A DNA stretch of 64,000 nt from assembly GCF_016313185.1 (NCBI RefSeq), contig NZ_CP066218.1:5084001-5148000 (forward strand), in the 5' to 3' direction. Positions 44,147-55,203 of the stretch are shown here, in pieces. The notes beneath the pieces were generated by a model, which was not told the origin of the DNA, searched no databases, and saw nothing but the letters and a program-made list of their open reading frames with translations. This stretch comes from Mycolicibacterium baixiangningiae. Its GTDB lineage: Bacteria > Actinomycetota > Actinomycetes > Mycobacteriales > Mycobacteriaceae. The translations under genes and the position numbers were made by a program. Numbering within the stretch: position 1 is the first letter of the stretch; each line of letters opens with the position of its first letter.

Positions 44147-45397
44147 CTACTGAGAGACCGGGCACTTGCCGGTGTAGTCCACCGGCCAGTGCTTGATGCC
44201 GTTGAGCCACCCTGACCGGAGCCGCTCGGGCTCACCGACCGGCTTGAGATCGGGCATGTTGTCGGCGACCGCGTTGAAGATCAGGTTGATGGTCATCTTG
44301 GCCAGGTTGGCACCGACGCAGTAGTGCGCACCCGTGCCGCCGAAGCCGACGTGCGGGTTCGGGTTGCGCAGGATGTTGAACGAGTGCGGATCCTCGAAAA
44401 CCTCTTCGTCGAAGTTGGCCGAGCGGTAGGACATCACCACCCGCTGCCCCTTCTTGATGGTGACACCGCCCAGTTCGACGTCCTCCAACGCGGTCCGCTG
44501 GAACGCCGACACCGGCGTGGCCCACCGCACGATCTCGTCGGCGGCAGTCTCCGGGCGGTCCCGCTTGTAGAGCTCCCACTGTTCGGGGTTGTTCGAGAAC
44601 GCGATCATGCCGTGGGTGATCGAGTTCCGGGTGGTCTCGTTGCCCGCCACCGCCAGCATGATCACGAAGAACCCGAACTCGTCGTCGGAGAGCTTCTCGC
44701 CGTCGAAGTCGGCCTCGATCAGCTTCGTGACGATGTCGTCGGTCGGGTTCTTGCTGCGCTCCTCGGCCATCTTCATGGCGTAGGTGATCAGCTCGAACGA
44801 CGACATGGCCGGATCGATGTCGGCGTACTCCGGATCCTCGCCGCCGGTCATCTCGTTGGACCAGCGGAAGATCTTGTCACGGTCGTCCTGCGGCACCCCG
44901 AGCAGTTCGGCGATGGCCTGCAGCGGCAGTTCGGCCGAGACCTGCTCGACGAAGTCACCCTGCCCGCTGGCCAGCGCCGTCTTGGCGATGCTCTGCGCGC
45001 GCTGGTGGAGTTCATCCTCGAGGCGCCCGACCGCGCGCGGCGTGAAACCACGCGAGATGATCTTGCGCAGCCGGGTGTGCTGGGGTGCGTCCATGTTCAG
45101 CAGCACGTGGCGCTGCAGGTCGATGGCGTCGCGCGTCATCTCCTGTGGCCACGCGGGGATCGCGCCGTCCGGCGAGCTGCCGAAGACGTCACTGCGCTTG
45201 GACACCTCCTTGACGTCGGCGTGCTTGGTGACGAGCCAGTAGCCCTTGTCGCCGAATCCGCCGGTTCCGCCCGGGACGTCCACCCAGTGAATAGGCTCGG
45301 ACTGACGCAGTTCGGCGAGCTCCTCGACGGGCAGCGCCTTGAGATTCACATCGGGGTCGAGAAAATCGAAGTTCTCGGGAAGATTCGGGCAGGCCAT
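44147..45397 (-). CDS. cyp125: steroid C26/27-monooxygenase, cytochrome P450
   Basis: A 416-residue P450 that oxidises the terminal methyl of cholesterol or cholestenone to the alcohol and acid, starting side-chain degradation. The oxygen-activation helix has AGNETTRNSI, the ExxR and PERF regions are present, and the haem-binding loop FGGTGAHYCVGANLA supplies the Cys ligand. The first gene of the cyp125-chsE1-chsE2-chsH2-chsH1-ltp2 operon, divergent from fadA5, as with Rv3545c/Rv3546. Confidence 0.96.
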   Translation of the reverse strand: MACPNLPENFDFLDPDVNLKALPVEELAELRQSEPIHWVDVPGGTGGFGDKGYWLVTKHADVKEVSKRSDVFGSSPDGAIPAWPQEMTRDAIDLQRHVLLNMDAPQHTRLRKIISRGFTPRAVGRLEDELHQRAQSIAKTALASGQGDFVEQVSAELPLQAIAELLGVPQDDRDKIFRWSNEMTGGEDPEYADIDPAMSSFELITYAMKMAEERSKNPTDDIVTKLIEADFDGEKLSDDEFGFFVIMLAVAGNETTRNSITHGMIAFSNNPEQWELYKRDRPETAADEIVRWATPVSAFQRTALEDVELGGVTIKKGQRVVMSYRSANFDEEVFEDPHSFNILRNPNPHVGFGGTGAHYCVGANLAKMTINLIFNAVADNMPDLKPVGEPERLRSGWLNGIKHWPVDYTGKCPVSQ

Positions 45398-45415
45398 GAG
45401 TGGAACTCCTCAATA

Positions 45416-45429
45416 CACAACGTGGTCTA
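45416..45429. promoter_or_regulatory. degenerate KstR-like site proximal to cyp125
   Basis: CACAACGTGGTCTA (plus strand) keeps AACnnG but has two departures from TnnAACnnGTTnnA. It lies 19 bp before the cyp125 start codon and could be a weak second operator in the shared spacer. Confidence 0.4.
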
Positions 45430-45504
45430 GTGCCGATTAGGACCATTCAAACATGCCTTCTGCGCAGATCAAAGGCACGGCTGCATAGTCGCTTGTCAGA
45501 CTAA

Positions 45505-45518
45505 TGAAACGTGTTCTA
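45505..45518. promoter_or_regulatory. KstR-type operator proximal to fadA5
   Basis: TGAAACGTGTTCTA fits TnnAACnnGTTnnA completely and lies 10 bp before the fadA5 ATG, in the 131-bp spacer shared with cyp125. KstR control of this divergent pair is well established in mycobacteria. Confidence 0.85.
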
Positions 45519-45528
45519 GCCTGGCTGA

Positions 45529-47607
<2,079 letters not shown>

Positions 47608-47651
47608 ATCGGCGTACCCGCCGCTCGAGCGGTTGACACTGCAAAGACGGT

Positions 47652-48497
47652 GTGGTCGAGTTAGCTGTGGGGATCGAGAAGTCCGGTATCCAGTGTGCGA
47701 GGACGACATTGCCCAACTCCGGTCTGGAGATCTCGCGGATCGGACTCGGCTTCGCGCACGCACATCTGATCGATCCGGCAACCCGGGCGGCGTTGGTCGA
47801 CCGCGCCCTCGCACTCGGCATCACCCACTTCGACACCGCACGCCTGTACAGCGATGGATTGTCCGAAAGAGCGCTGGGCGATCTGCTCGCTCCACGCCGG
47901 GCGGCAGTGACGATTTCGACCAAGTTCGGCCTGTTGCCCACGCCGCTGGTCGGGTCGATGGGCAAGGCGGCCAAACCAATACGCAAGGTGCGGACTTTAG
48001 CCGACAGATTGAGGCTCGTGCCGTATCCGCTGCGCTCCTACTCGGCAGCGACGATGCGCAAGTCGCTGAAAGCGTCACTGCGCGCGTTGAAAACTGACTA
48101 CATCGACATCTACGAAGTGCACGAACCGCAAGCCGACACCGTGCTGTCCGACGAACTCGTCACAGAGTTGGAACGCGCGAAGGCAGCCGGCACAATTCGC
48201 TCAATAGGGGTGTCAGGCAATGAGATAGACGCGGTGGTGCAACGGTACCGGGGTGTCTTCGATGTGATCCAGGCCGCCGAGTCGAGCTGGGACGCCGCAC
48301 TCTGGGTGCCCGACATCACCCACAGCCTGTTCTCCGATACGGCGAACCGGTCGTCCAGCACCCTGCCTCCCGGCTCGATTCGCAAGATGCTGCATGAGGC
48401 GCTCGTGCGTCGGCCCGAGGGAGCCGTCATCGTGCAGACCCGAAGCCCCGAGCGGCTGACCCAGCTCGTGGAGTTCGCGCAGCAACAGGCGCGATGA
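47652..48497 (+). CDS. aldo-keto reductase
   Basis: A 281-residue (beta/alpha)8 NADPH-dependent reductase. The catalytic tetrad is Asp61, Tyr66, Lys91 and the His of YEVHEP, and the GVSGNEIDAV strand binds NADPH. The N-terminal 20 residues precede the barrel and the GTG start is not certain. It overlaps the following GMC gene by 4 nt (ATGA), and the pair begins the second exopolysaccharide block, so it may reduce a sugar or sugar-lactone. The substrate is unknown. Confidence 0.9.
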   Translation: MVELAVGIEKSGIQCARTTLPNSGLEISRIGLGFAHAHLIDPATRAALVDRALALGITHFDTARLYSDGLSERALGDLLAPRRAAVTISTKFGLLPTPLVGSMGKAAKPIRKVRTLADRLRLVPYPLRSYSAATMRKSLKASLRALKTDYIDIYEVHEPQADTVLSDELVTELERAKAAGTIRSIGVSGNEIDAVVQRYRGVFDVIQAAESSWDAALWVPDITHSLFSDTANRSSSTLPPGSIRKMLHEALVRRPEGAVIVQTRSPERLTQLVEFAQQQAR

Positions 48498-50149
48498 CGG
48501 TCAGGAAACTGGTCGACGCGACGACATCGTCGACGCCGTCGTCGATCACGCTGTCGAGCACTGTCTGCATCATCGGCGGTGGCATCGCGGGTTTGACCGC
48601 AGCGGTACGACTCGCGCGCGACCCCCGGGTGCGCGTCGTCGTGCTCGAAAGCGGCATCGACAAGGACGATCCGGACACACTCGCGCTCGACCACATCGAC
48701 AACCCGCGGAAGAACTACGAAGGCAGCCTGCGTTCGCGCGGCCTCGGCGGAACGTCCCGGCGATGGGACGGCAAGCTGCTTCCCTTCTCGAGCGGCGATA
48801 CGGCTGAGCGTCCATGGGTCGGTCTCTCGGCTTGGCCGTTCGACGTCGCCGAACTGGATCGCTACGTGAGCGAGATCGAAAGGCTGATGGGCGTCGACCG
48901 GGCCTCCTACGAGGAGGACATCGCGCCCCTGCTCGACCCGAGCGGGCTGCTACCGCGTGACGATTCCGACTTCCGGCAACGCTGGGCGAAACGACCATCC
49001 AAAGCGAACCTGGACCTTGCGCATGTGCTGCGCGATGACATCGCGACACGGGACAACCTCGACATCTGGCTGGGGGCGACGGTGTCGACGTTCGGCTTCG
49101 ACCCGTCCGGTAGCCGGTTGGCATTTGTCGTCGCAGTCGACCGTCACGGTCACACATTGACGGTCACCGCCGATGAGTTCCTCATCGCAGCGGGTGCACT
49201 CGAGTCCACGCGGCTGCTGTTGGTCGCAGACCGCCAATCCGGGGGCGTGATCTCCCGCGACAGCGACGCTCTCGGCCGGTATTTCAACGACCACTTCGGG
49301 ATCGAGGTCGCGGCTGTGCGACCGATCGATCACCGGCGAACGAATATGGCATTGGCGGACCGCTGGGTGCTCGGCCCGAATCGCCACCTGCATTTCGAGC
49401 TCAGGCGGGCCGTGCAGGAAGCAGGCCGCATCGGCAGTGCGTACTTCGACTTCGTCGTGGAGGTGCCCGAGACGTCAGCGCTGACCCAGGCGGAGTCGGC
49501 GGTACAGGCGGCCAAGCAGCGCCGTGTCCGCATCGCTGTGAGGTCGGCGGCCGCGGCGCTGACCGACCTGCCCACCTTGACGCGCATCGTGACGTGGCGG
49601 TATCGGGACAAGCTGAGGTATTGGCCGCCCCACCCGAGCGCGCGCATCAAGATCTGGATCGAACAGTTGCCTCATCGGCGCAACCGCATCGTGCTTTCCG
49701 ACTGCGTCGATGCGCTCGGCCAGCCGTTGTTGCGACTCGAATTCGAGAAGACCGACGACGAGGAACGCGCCTTCCGCTTCACCGTGGAGAAAGTGCGTGC
49801 GTTCTGGGAGCGGCACATGAGCGGCCTCGCCACGCTCGACTGGATTCCGATGGTCGACGATCCGCACGGGCGTCTTGTCGAACTGTCGGCGGAGTTGGCC
49901 CATCCAGCGGGAGCGACCCGCATGGGGCTGGACCCCGCCACGTCGGTCGTGGACCCCTGGTTGCGTGTGCACCGCGTCTCCAACCTCAGCGTCGCGAGTT
50001 CTTCGACTTTTCCCTCCTCGGGCAGCGCCAACCCGACCTTCATGATCATGCAGTTGGCGATGCGCGCAGCCGACGCAATAGCGACCCGTCTCCAACCGCA
50101 ACCCGACTCGCACGAGGCGCAACCGACGAAATCCCATACGGCGACATGA
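48494..50149 (+). CDS. GMC-family FAD-dependent oxidoreductase in the polysaccharide locus
   Basis: A 551-residue flavoprotein. FAD loop CIIGGGIAGLTAAVRLA at about 26-42 with VVLESG, then RGLGGTSRRWDGKLLPF. The C-terminal domain AGATRMGLDPATSVVDPWLRVHRVSNL plus SSTFPSSGSANPTF is that of the fructose dehydrogenase/pyranose-oxidase-like branch. It is distinct from the GMC protein at 15.5 kb, with only motif-level similarity. Coupling to an aldo-keto reductase suggests oxidation and reduction steps on a sugar, possibly an inversion through a keto intermediate (inference). Confidence 0.9.
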   Translation: MTVRKLVDATTSSTPSSITLSSTVCIIGGGIAGLTAAVRLARDPRVRVVVLESGIDKDDPDTLALDHIDNPRKNYEGSLRSRGLGGTSRRWDGKLLPFSSGDTAERPWVGLSAWPFDVAELDRYVSEIERLMGVDRASYEEDIAPLLDPSGLLPRDDSDFRQRWAKRPSKANLDLAHVLRDDIATRDNLDIWLGATVSTFGFDPSGSRLAFVVAVDRHGHTLTVTADEFLIAAGALESTRLLLVADRQSGGVISRDSDALGRYFNDHFGIEVAAVRPIDHRRTNMALADRWVLGPNRHLHFELRRAVQEAGRIGSAYFDFVVEVPETSALTQAESAVQAAKQRRVRIAVRSAAAALTDLPTLTRIVTWRYRDKLRYWPPHPSARIKIWIEQLPHRRNRIVLSDCVDALGQPLLRLEFEKTDDEERAFRFTVEKVRAFWERHMSGLATLDWIPMVDDPHGRLVELSAELAHPAGATRMGLDPATSVVDPWLRVHRVSNLSVASSSTFPSSGSANPTFMIMQLAMRAADAIATRLQPQPDSHEAQPTKSHTAT

Positions 50150-50215
50150 TCATGACGGTTGCCGCACACCGATGTTCCGCAGCCCGTCAGCAAACGTCGA
50201 TTAGGCTCAGTGCAT

Positions 50216-51106
50216 ATGACGATCGATGCGAATGCAAAGTTCGGCGTCGCCATCTCCACCGTCGGTCGGTGGGGTCCGCTCAAAGATCTACTCGGTGACC
50301 TGGTGACCCAGCGCCACCCACCGGTTGCGGTGGCGATCGCCCACCACGACGAAGCCCACGCCGCCGACCTGGCCGATACCGTCGGCATGTTCGCTGATGT
50401 CCTAGACATCCGCACCGTCGTCAGCCCTCGCGGAATCTCCAACGGACGCAATGCCGCTGCGGCACTGTTGGGTAACGAGGTCGATTGGCTCTGGTTTCCC
50501 AACGACACCAGCCGCGTCCAAGCTGACTTCCTGCAGCGCGCATGCCGTCACTGTGTCCCTCCCACCACCGTGTGCGCGGGACAGATGGTCGACAGCGAGG
50601 GCCCTCGGAATCCCCTTCCTGCTGCGGGTAGGACGCTGACGCGGCGATCCGTGTGGGGTGCGATCGAGCCGGCTACTCTGTTCCGCCGCGACGAGTTCAT
50701 CGCAGCGGGCGGGTTCAATCCCGCATTCGGTACGGGCGCCGACACCCCGTGGCAGTCTGGCGAGGGAATCGACCTCCTGCTGCGGCTGGCCGACCGTCCT
50801 GGCTTCGCCATCGAGTGGGCACCAGACATCGAGGTCACTGCACTGACTGAATTCGCCCACCTCCCGGTCCGGGAGCGCAGTAGGAAACAACGCAGCTACG
50901 GACGAGGCGCCGGATACGTCCTGCGCACATGGAACTACCCGATCTGGTACCAAGTCGCTCATGTGGCCGCGGCCGCCCTGATGCCGTTGCGAAACCCCGA
51001 AAAGTTCAGCGCCCGGGAAAGCTTCGCGTTGATGGTCGGCCGCTTCGAAGGGGTGTTGGGGCGGCCCTTCCCAGGAGACGGCGACCACCGGGCGATCCTC
51101 CGATGA
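50216..51106 (+). CDS. family 2 glycosyltransferase
   Basis: A GT-A enzyme of about 296 residues. KFGVAISTVGRWGPLKDLLGDL is the N-terminal strand-helix, SPRGISNGRNAAA and the modified metal site FPNDTS occupy the usual donor positions, and FRRDEFIAAGGFNPAFGTGADTPWQSGEGIDLLLRL is the acceptor-side block. I chose ATG 50216; a longer TTG-initiated frame from 50159 adds only poorly structured residues. Its stop overlaps the next ATG (ATGA). Confidence 0.88.
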   Translation: MTIDANAKFGVAISTVGRWGPLKDLLGDLVTQRHPPVAVAIAHHDEAHAADLADTVGMFADVLDIRTVVSPRGISNGRNAAAALLGNEVDWLWFPNDTSRVQADFLQRACRHCVPPTTVCAGQMVDSEGPRNPLPAAGRTLTRRSVWGAIEPATLFRRDEFIAAGGFNPAFGTGADTPWQSGEGIDLLLRLADRPGFAIEWAPDIEVTALTEFAHLPVRERSRKQRSYGRGAGYVLRTWNYPIWYQVAHVAAAALMPLRNPEKFSARESFALMVGRFEGVLGRPFPGDGDHRAILR

Positions 51107-52257
51107 AACAAACGCCGGCCCGGCTTCGCGGAATTCCGACCAAGTATGTCGAGGGCGTCGCCCAGGTCGTCGCCGGTCTGGCGCTGGCGGCTTTCCCCGC
51201 GTTCTTCCTCGCCATCTACGCCAGGATCGCTCCGATCGAAGACCAGGGCTTCCTCGCCGTCAGCCTCGCCGTCGGGTCATATGTGGGGGTCGTCCTGAGC
51301 GCGTTCATCGTTGAGTCCAGGCTGGCCACCCCGGGCGCTCAGCACCCGGTCGCGCTACCGCGATGGATGGCGGTTGTCAGCGCCGCCGGTGGCGGATTGC
51401 TGATTCTCGGACCTCCCGTCCCGCCAGCGCCGGTTCTGCTGATCGCCGTGGTCGGACTCACGTCGGGCCTGTTGATGGCGCGATCCATCGGCGTCGTGTC
51501 CGGTAGGTGGAAGATGGAGGCGGCGGCGGCGATAACGCTGCTCGTCGGCTGCTGCCTCGCCCTCTTGCTGGCAACGCTGCACAACCCCCTCGGTCTGCGA
51601 GTCCTCGCAGGCGGTGCGGTCATCACTGTCGCCATGAGACTGTGGAATGCACCTCACGACGGTCATTCCGGTATTCCGCCGGACCTCAGGCGGGCGGCGT
51701 GGGTGAGTGGCGAGACTGCGGTCGTCGGCATCGTCCAACCCGCACTGACAACGCTCATCCTCGTCATCCTCGGGCCCGCCGCCTCTGTCGCCTTCCGGGT
51801 CATCTCAACCATCGCCGGAGCACTGGAACCCATCCTCGCCTACGGCCGTCTCCGGCTGCTGGCTTACGGGCACAAAGGCGAGATCGCGGTCATCGCAGTC
51901 GCTTTCGGCGGCGGGTTGGCCATGATCTTCTGCGCCGAGGCGCTGGGAGTATGGCGGCTGATCTTCGGGCCAGCGTGGGCCGGTGTGACGGTCACGGGAC
52001 TGCTCATCGCGTGTCTGTGGAAGGGACTGATACTCGGTTCCACAGTACCGTTCGCGGCGGTGCGCCGGGCCGGTAGGACAACGCTCGTATTCTGGGCGAG
52101 GTGCGCCTGCACCGCCATCTACCTGATCCTCGGCGTCGCGTTCGTGATGGTATTCCGCACGAACACGGCCGCTTTCGCCTCGTTCGTCGTGACCGAGGTG
52201 CTCAGCATCCTGATCTACTACAGCGTTGCGAAGAGAACCGCATGGAGGAAGCCATGA
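51103..52257 (+). CDS. flippase-like polytopic membrane protein
   Basis: A 384-residue protein with about ten hydrophobic segments, beginning KYVEGVAQVVAGLALAAFPAFFLAIYARIAP. The pattern resembles short Wzx-like polysaccharide exporters, although no strong family signature can be read. Placed between a GT2 and an exported beta-helix protein, it is the natural candidate to flip the lipid-linked product of this locus. Confidence 0.75.
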   Translation: MKQTPARLRGIPTKYVEGVAQVVAGLALAAFPAFFLAIYARIAPIEDQGFLAVSLAVGSYVGVVLSAFIVESRLATPGAQHPVALPRWMAVVSAAGGGLLILGPPVPPAPVLLIAVVGLTSGLLMARSIGVVSGRWKMEAAAAITLLVGCCLALLLATLHNPLGLRVLAGGAVITVAMRLWNAPHDGHSGIPPDLRRAAWVSGETAVVGIVQPALTTLILVILGPAASVAFRVISTIAGALEPILAYGRLRLLAYGHKGEIAVIAVAFGGGLAMIFCAEALGVWRLIFGPAWAGVTVTGLLIACLWKGLILGSTVPFAAVRRAGRTTLVFWARCACTAIYLILGVAFVMVFRTNTAAFASFVVTEVLSILIYYSVAKRTAWRKP

Positions 52258-52261
52258 GCTC

Positions 52262-53866
52262 ATGAAACGCGTGGACGTGAACGTCTCCAGACGCCGCTTC
52301 ATCTGCGCGCTACCCGCAGCGGTTGCGCTGGCGGCATGCACCCAGCCCGAGACCCCGCAGCGGCACGTCATCGATGTCCGCGATCACGGTGCGGTCGGAG
52401 ACGGGATCGCCGACGATTCAGCTGCAATTCGCGCCGCTGCGGCAGCACTGGAGCCGGGCAGCACGCTTGTGTTCCCGCAGGGTACCTACCGATTCGCCGA
52501 GCAGCGCCCACAAACGGGTGCGGCGGTCCGCATCGACGGAATATCCGACCTCGTGGTCGAATTCGAGCCCGGCGCCGAACTGTTGATGGACAACGTCGAC
52601 CCGGCGACCAACCTGGGAACGAGCCACGGCTTCCTCATACATGGCCCCGCCGCGAATATCGCGTTCCGAAACGTACGGATCCGATGGGCACACCGCGCAT
52701 CGCGCTCGATGGGCGACGGCATTCGAATTCTCGGCTGCCCCACCGACTCCCAGCCACCCGCCGGATGGGACGGCCCACCGCGACCGGTCAACAACATCGA
52801 GTTGACCAACTGCGAGATCCGCTCGAGCCCGCAGACCGGCGCCATCATGAACGGTGTCTCCGACATCACCGTCACCGGGCTGCGGGTGCTCGACACCGCC
52901 GCCGACGGTCTCCACTTCAACGCCTGCCGCCGGGTCAAGGTCGACGACTACGTTGCCAGGAACAACGGAGACGACGGTCTGGCGCTGGTCACGTACTTCG
53001 CCGACGAATTCTCCTACGACCGAGCTGCCGAGACGTTCGCGTTCCCCACCCTCACCGACTGGTCCAACGCCGATTTCACCGCAACGAACGTCGATGTGAG
53101 CGAGGGTCTCGCCAACGGCGCGCGGATCGCCGGCGCCCACCGCGTGTCCATCCGAAATTTCACCGCCACCCGCAAGCCCGAGGGATCCGGCGTGACTGTG
53201 GATTCCGCAACGGTCGAATCCGACCCGATCTGGCATTACGTCGCTTCCCGTGACATCCGCCTGGAGGGCATCACCGTGGAGGAGTGCAGTATCGGGATCC
53301 AAGTGCTGGCCCGGCCACCGGCTGATGCCATCGATCCCCGTTTCACGGATTTCGACGTCGAGGTCGTTGACGCGGTCTTCCGCAATTGCACCAACTGGGG
53401 ACTACAGGCCGAGTCGCTCACCGATCAGCGTGTCACCGGACTGCGGTTGGGCTCGTGCACCGTAGAGGCCGTGTCGACCGAAGGCGGCCGGGGCGGAGTC
53501 GGTCTGCACAACGCCGACAACATCACGCTCGGTTCGGTGTCGGTCACGCACGCCCATTCCGTCACCGCGTTCCTGTCCGATCGCAGCGACCGGCTGGCGA
53601 TCGACCGTCTGCAGCTCACGATCAACGGTCCCGCACAACCCGACACTCCTCTGGTTCCCTGCGCGCACTTCGTGGACAGTGCGGGCACCGTCGACGTGAT
53701 GGACGTGACCTGGCAGCAGGCGCCGCAGGACTGGACCCCGGTTCAGGTGACCAGCTCCGGCGTCGCGTGCGTCGCCCCCGACGCACCTGCTCCGCCGCTT
53801 CCGGTGGCCATCCGGTCCCTGACCGTCGTACCGCCGAGGCCGGGCAGCGCGATCGCGACGTGCTGA
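52262..53866 (+). CDS. Tat-exported right-handed beta-helix lipoprotein (pectate-lyase-like)
   Basis: A 534-residue protein. The N-terminus has a twin-arginine motif SRRRFI (9-14), a hydrophobic stretch and a lipobox LAAC (Cys26), so it should be folded in the cytosol, exported by Tat and lipid-anchored outside. The mature part starts DVRDHGAVGDGIADDSAAIRAA, the signature of pectate-lyase-3/GH28-type beta-helices, followed by many strand repeats (ISDITVTGLRVLDTAADGLHF and similar). Such enzymes are polysaccharide lyases, hydrolases or epimerases. It is probably a modifier of the polymer made by this locus. Start at ATG 52262. Confidence 0.88.
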   Translation: MKRVDVNVSRRRFICALPAAVALAACTQPETPQRHVIDVRDHGAVGDGIADDSAAIRAAAAALEPGSTLVFPQGTYRFAEQRPQTGAAVRIDGISDLVVEFEPGAELLMDNVDPATNLGTSHGFLIHGPAANIAFRNVRIRWAHRASRSMGDGIRILGCPTDSQPPAGWDGPPRPVNNIELTNCEIRSSPQTGAIMNGVSDITVTGLRVLDTAADGLHFNACRRVKVDDYVARNNGDDGLALVTYFADEFSYDRAAETFAFPTLTDWSNADFTATNVDVSEGLANGARIAGAHRVSIRNFTATRKPEGSGVTVDSATVESDPIWHYVASRDIRLEGITVEECSIGIQVLARPPADAIDPRFTDFDVEVVDAVFRNCTNWGLQAESLTDQRVTGLRLGSCTVEAVSTEGGRGGVGLHNADNITLGSVSVTHAHSVTAFLSDRSDRLAIDRLQLTINGPAQPDTPLVPCAHFVDSAGTVDVMDVTWQQAPQDWTPVQVTSSGVACVAPDAPAPPLPVAIRSLTVVPPRPGSAIATC

Positions 53867-53881
53867 CCGGGTCATCACCGA

Positions 53882-55201
53882 TCAGAACGGGGCGGCCCTC
53901 TCGTCCACGCGGCACCAGAGCAACGCCGCGACAGCGCACGCCCAGGTGAGCAACAGCAGGAATATCACGAAGCCGTAGTTCACGATCTGGGTGCGCCATA
54001 TCTCCGAGAGTGCGTACGCCATCACCCCGGCCGATCCCGCGACGACCACCCCGTAGCGCACGAGTCGCGCGAACAGATAGCCGGCAACCGAATACAGCAG
54101 GATCGCGTAGACCCAGCCCCACATCCCGTAGATGGCATAGGTGTCGGCGAAGACAGAGTTCGTGGTGAAGTTCGACTCCAATACGACGCTGTACCCGTAG
54201 AAAGCGCCTTCGCGCAGACCGTCTTCCTTACTGACCTTGGTGAACTGCAGGAATGTCGGTTGCGCCGCATTGATCGAGTCGATCCGGTGTCCGGTCTGCT
54301 CCCAGGAACCACTCATCACCGCCTCGGCCACTCCAAGCGACACCTGGGCGGGAGTGGCCAGGTAGGCACCCATCTGATAGAGGTTCATCTCGAATGGGTT
54401 GGCAACACCGGCATCCCGGTAATAGTTCGCGTTGCGAATGTAATTGAGCCCGGTGAGCACCCCGAAGCCCACTGCTCCGATGACGATGAGCGTCATCCAC
54501 CGGCGCCCTCGATTCAGCCGGACACGTTTGGACGGCACCCTGCTGACCACCATGATGGTGACGAACACGAACGCGGCCATGAACAACGAAAGACGCGATG
54601 CGATGGCGGCATTCAACACCAGGAGCAGGACCGAAAGCGCCATCAAGTGAAACCCGATGACCTTCTTTCGCCACAGATAGATGCCGACCGGTGCGGCCAG
54701 AATCGTCGCTGAACGGAGCGTCTGTATTCCGGCGTAGCCGGGCAGCGAGGTGGTGAACTGATTACTCTGCGTCGTCAGCGAATCAAGAATGGACTGCGAA
54801 CTGCCGATTTTGTAATAGGAGTACAGCACTCCGACCAGTGCGGCGGCCAGGACCAGGAGAAAGTACCGCTTCTCGAAGTTCGGGCTGCTGATCCGTTCGA
54901 CGGTGGCGGGGTCGAGCTTCTTGTCAGTGCCCAACCGCCACCCGATCGTCGCCACCGACACCGCCGCGGCGTACCAGACGACCAGTAACACGATGCCCGA
55001 CGCACTCGTCGTCGACGGTTCGGCGAATCCGGACAGCTTCGCCCACGAAGAGGTTCGTTCACCGAACTCGCGCCAGCCGACGAGGCCCATCCATGCCAGG
55101 AACGACATCGTGACGGGGAGCAACATGAAGAACGCCGGCCTGAACCACCACCGTCCGGCCAGTCCGGGCCGCACCGGCTGCGGTTCGGCCTCAATGGTCA
55201 C
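53882..55201 (-). CDS. O-antigen polymerase/ligase-like membrane protein
   Basis: A 439-residue protein with 10-12 hydrophobic segments and a large extracytoplasmic loop near residues 265-345 (YYRDAGVANPFEMNLYQMG through AFYGYSVVLESNFTTNSVFADTYAIYG). This matches the Wzy/oligosaccharide-repeat polymerase layout. GTG 55201 is 2 bp after the stop of the Wzz-like gene; upstream in-frame sequence to 55636 is the antisense of that gene. The neighbouring chain-length-type protein supports a polymerase role. Confidence 0.8.
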   Translation of the reverse strand: MTIEAEPQPVRPGLAGRWWFRPAFFMLLPVTMSFLAWMGLVGWREFGERTSSWAKLSGFAEPSTTSASGIVLLVVWYAAAVSVATIGWRLGTDKKLDPATVERISSPNFEKRYFLLVLAAALVGVLYSYYKIGSSQSILDSLTTQSNQFTTSLPGYAGIQTLRSATILAAPVGIYLWRKKVIGFHLMALSVLLLVLNAAIASRLSLFMAAFVFVTIMVVSRVPSKRVRLNRGRRWMTLIVIGAVGFGVLTGLNYIRNANYYRDAGVANPFEMNLYQMGAYLATPAQVSLGVAEAVMSGSWEQTGHRIDSINAAQPTFLQFTKVSKEDGLREGAFYGYSVVLESNFTTNSVFADTYAIYGMWGWVYAILLYSVAGYLFARLVRYGVVVAGSAGVMAYALSEIWRTQIVNYGFVIFLLLLTWACAVAALLWCRVDERAAPF

Positions 55202-55203
55202 CG

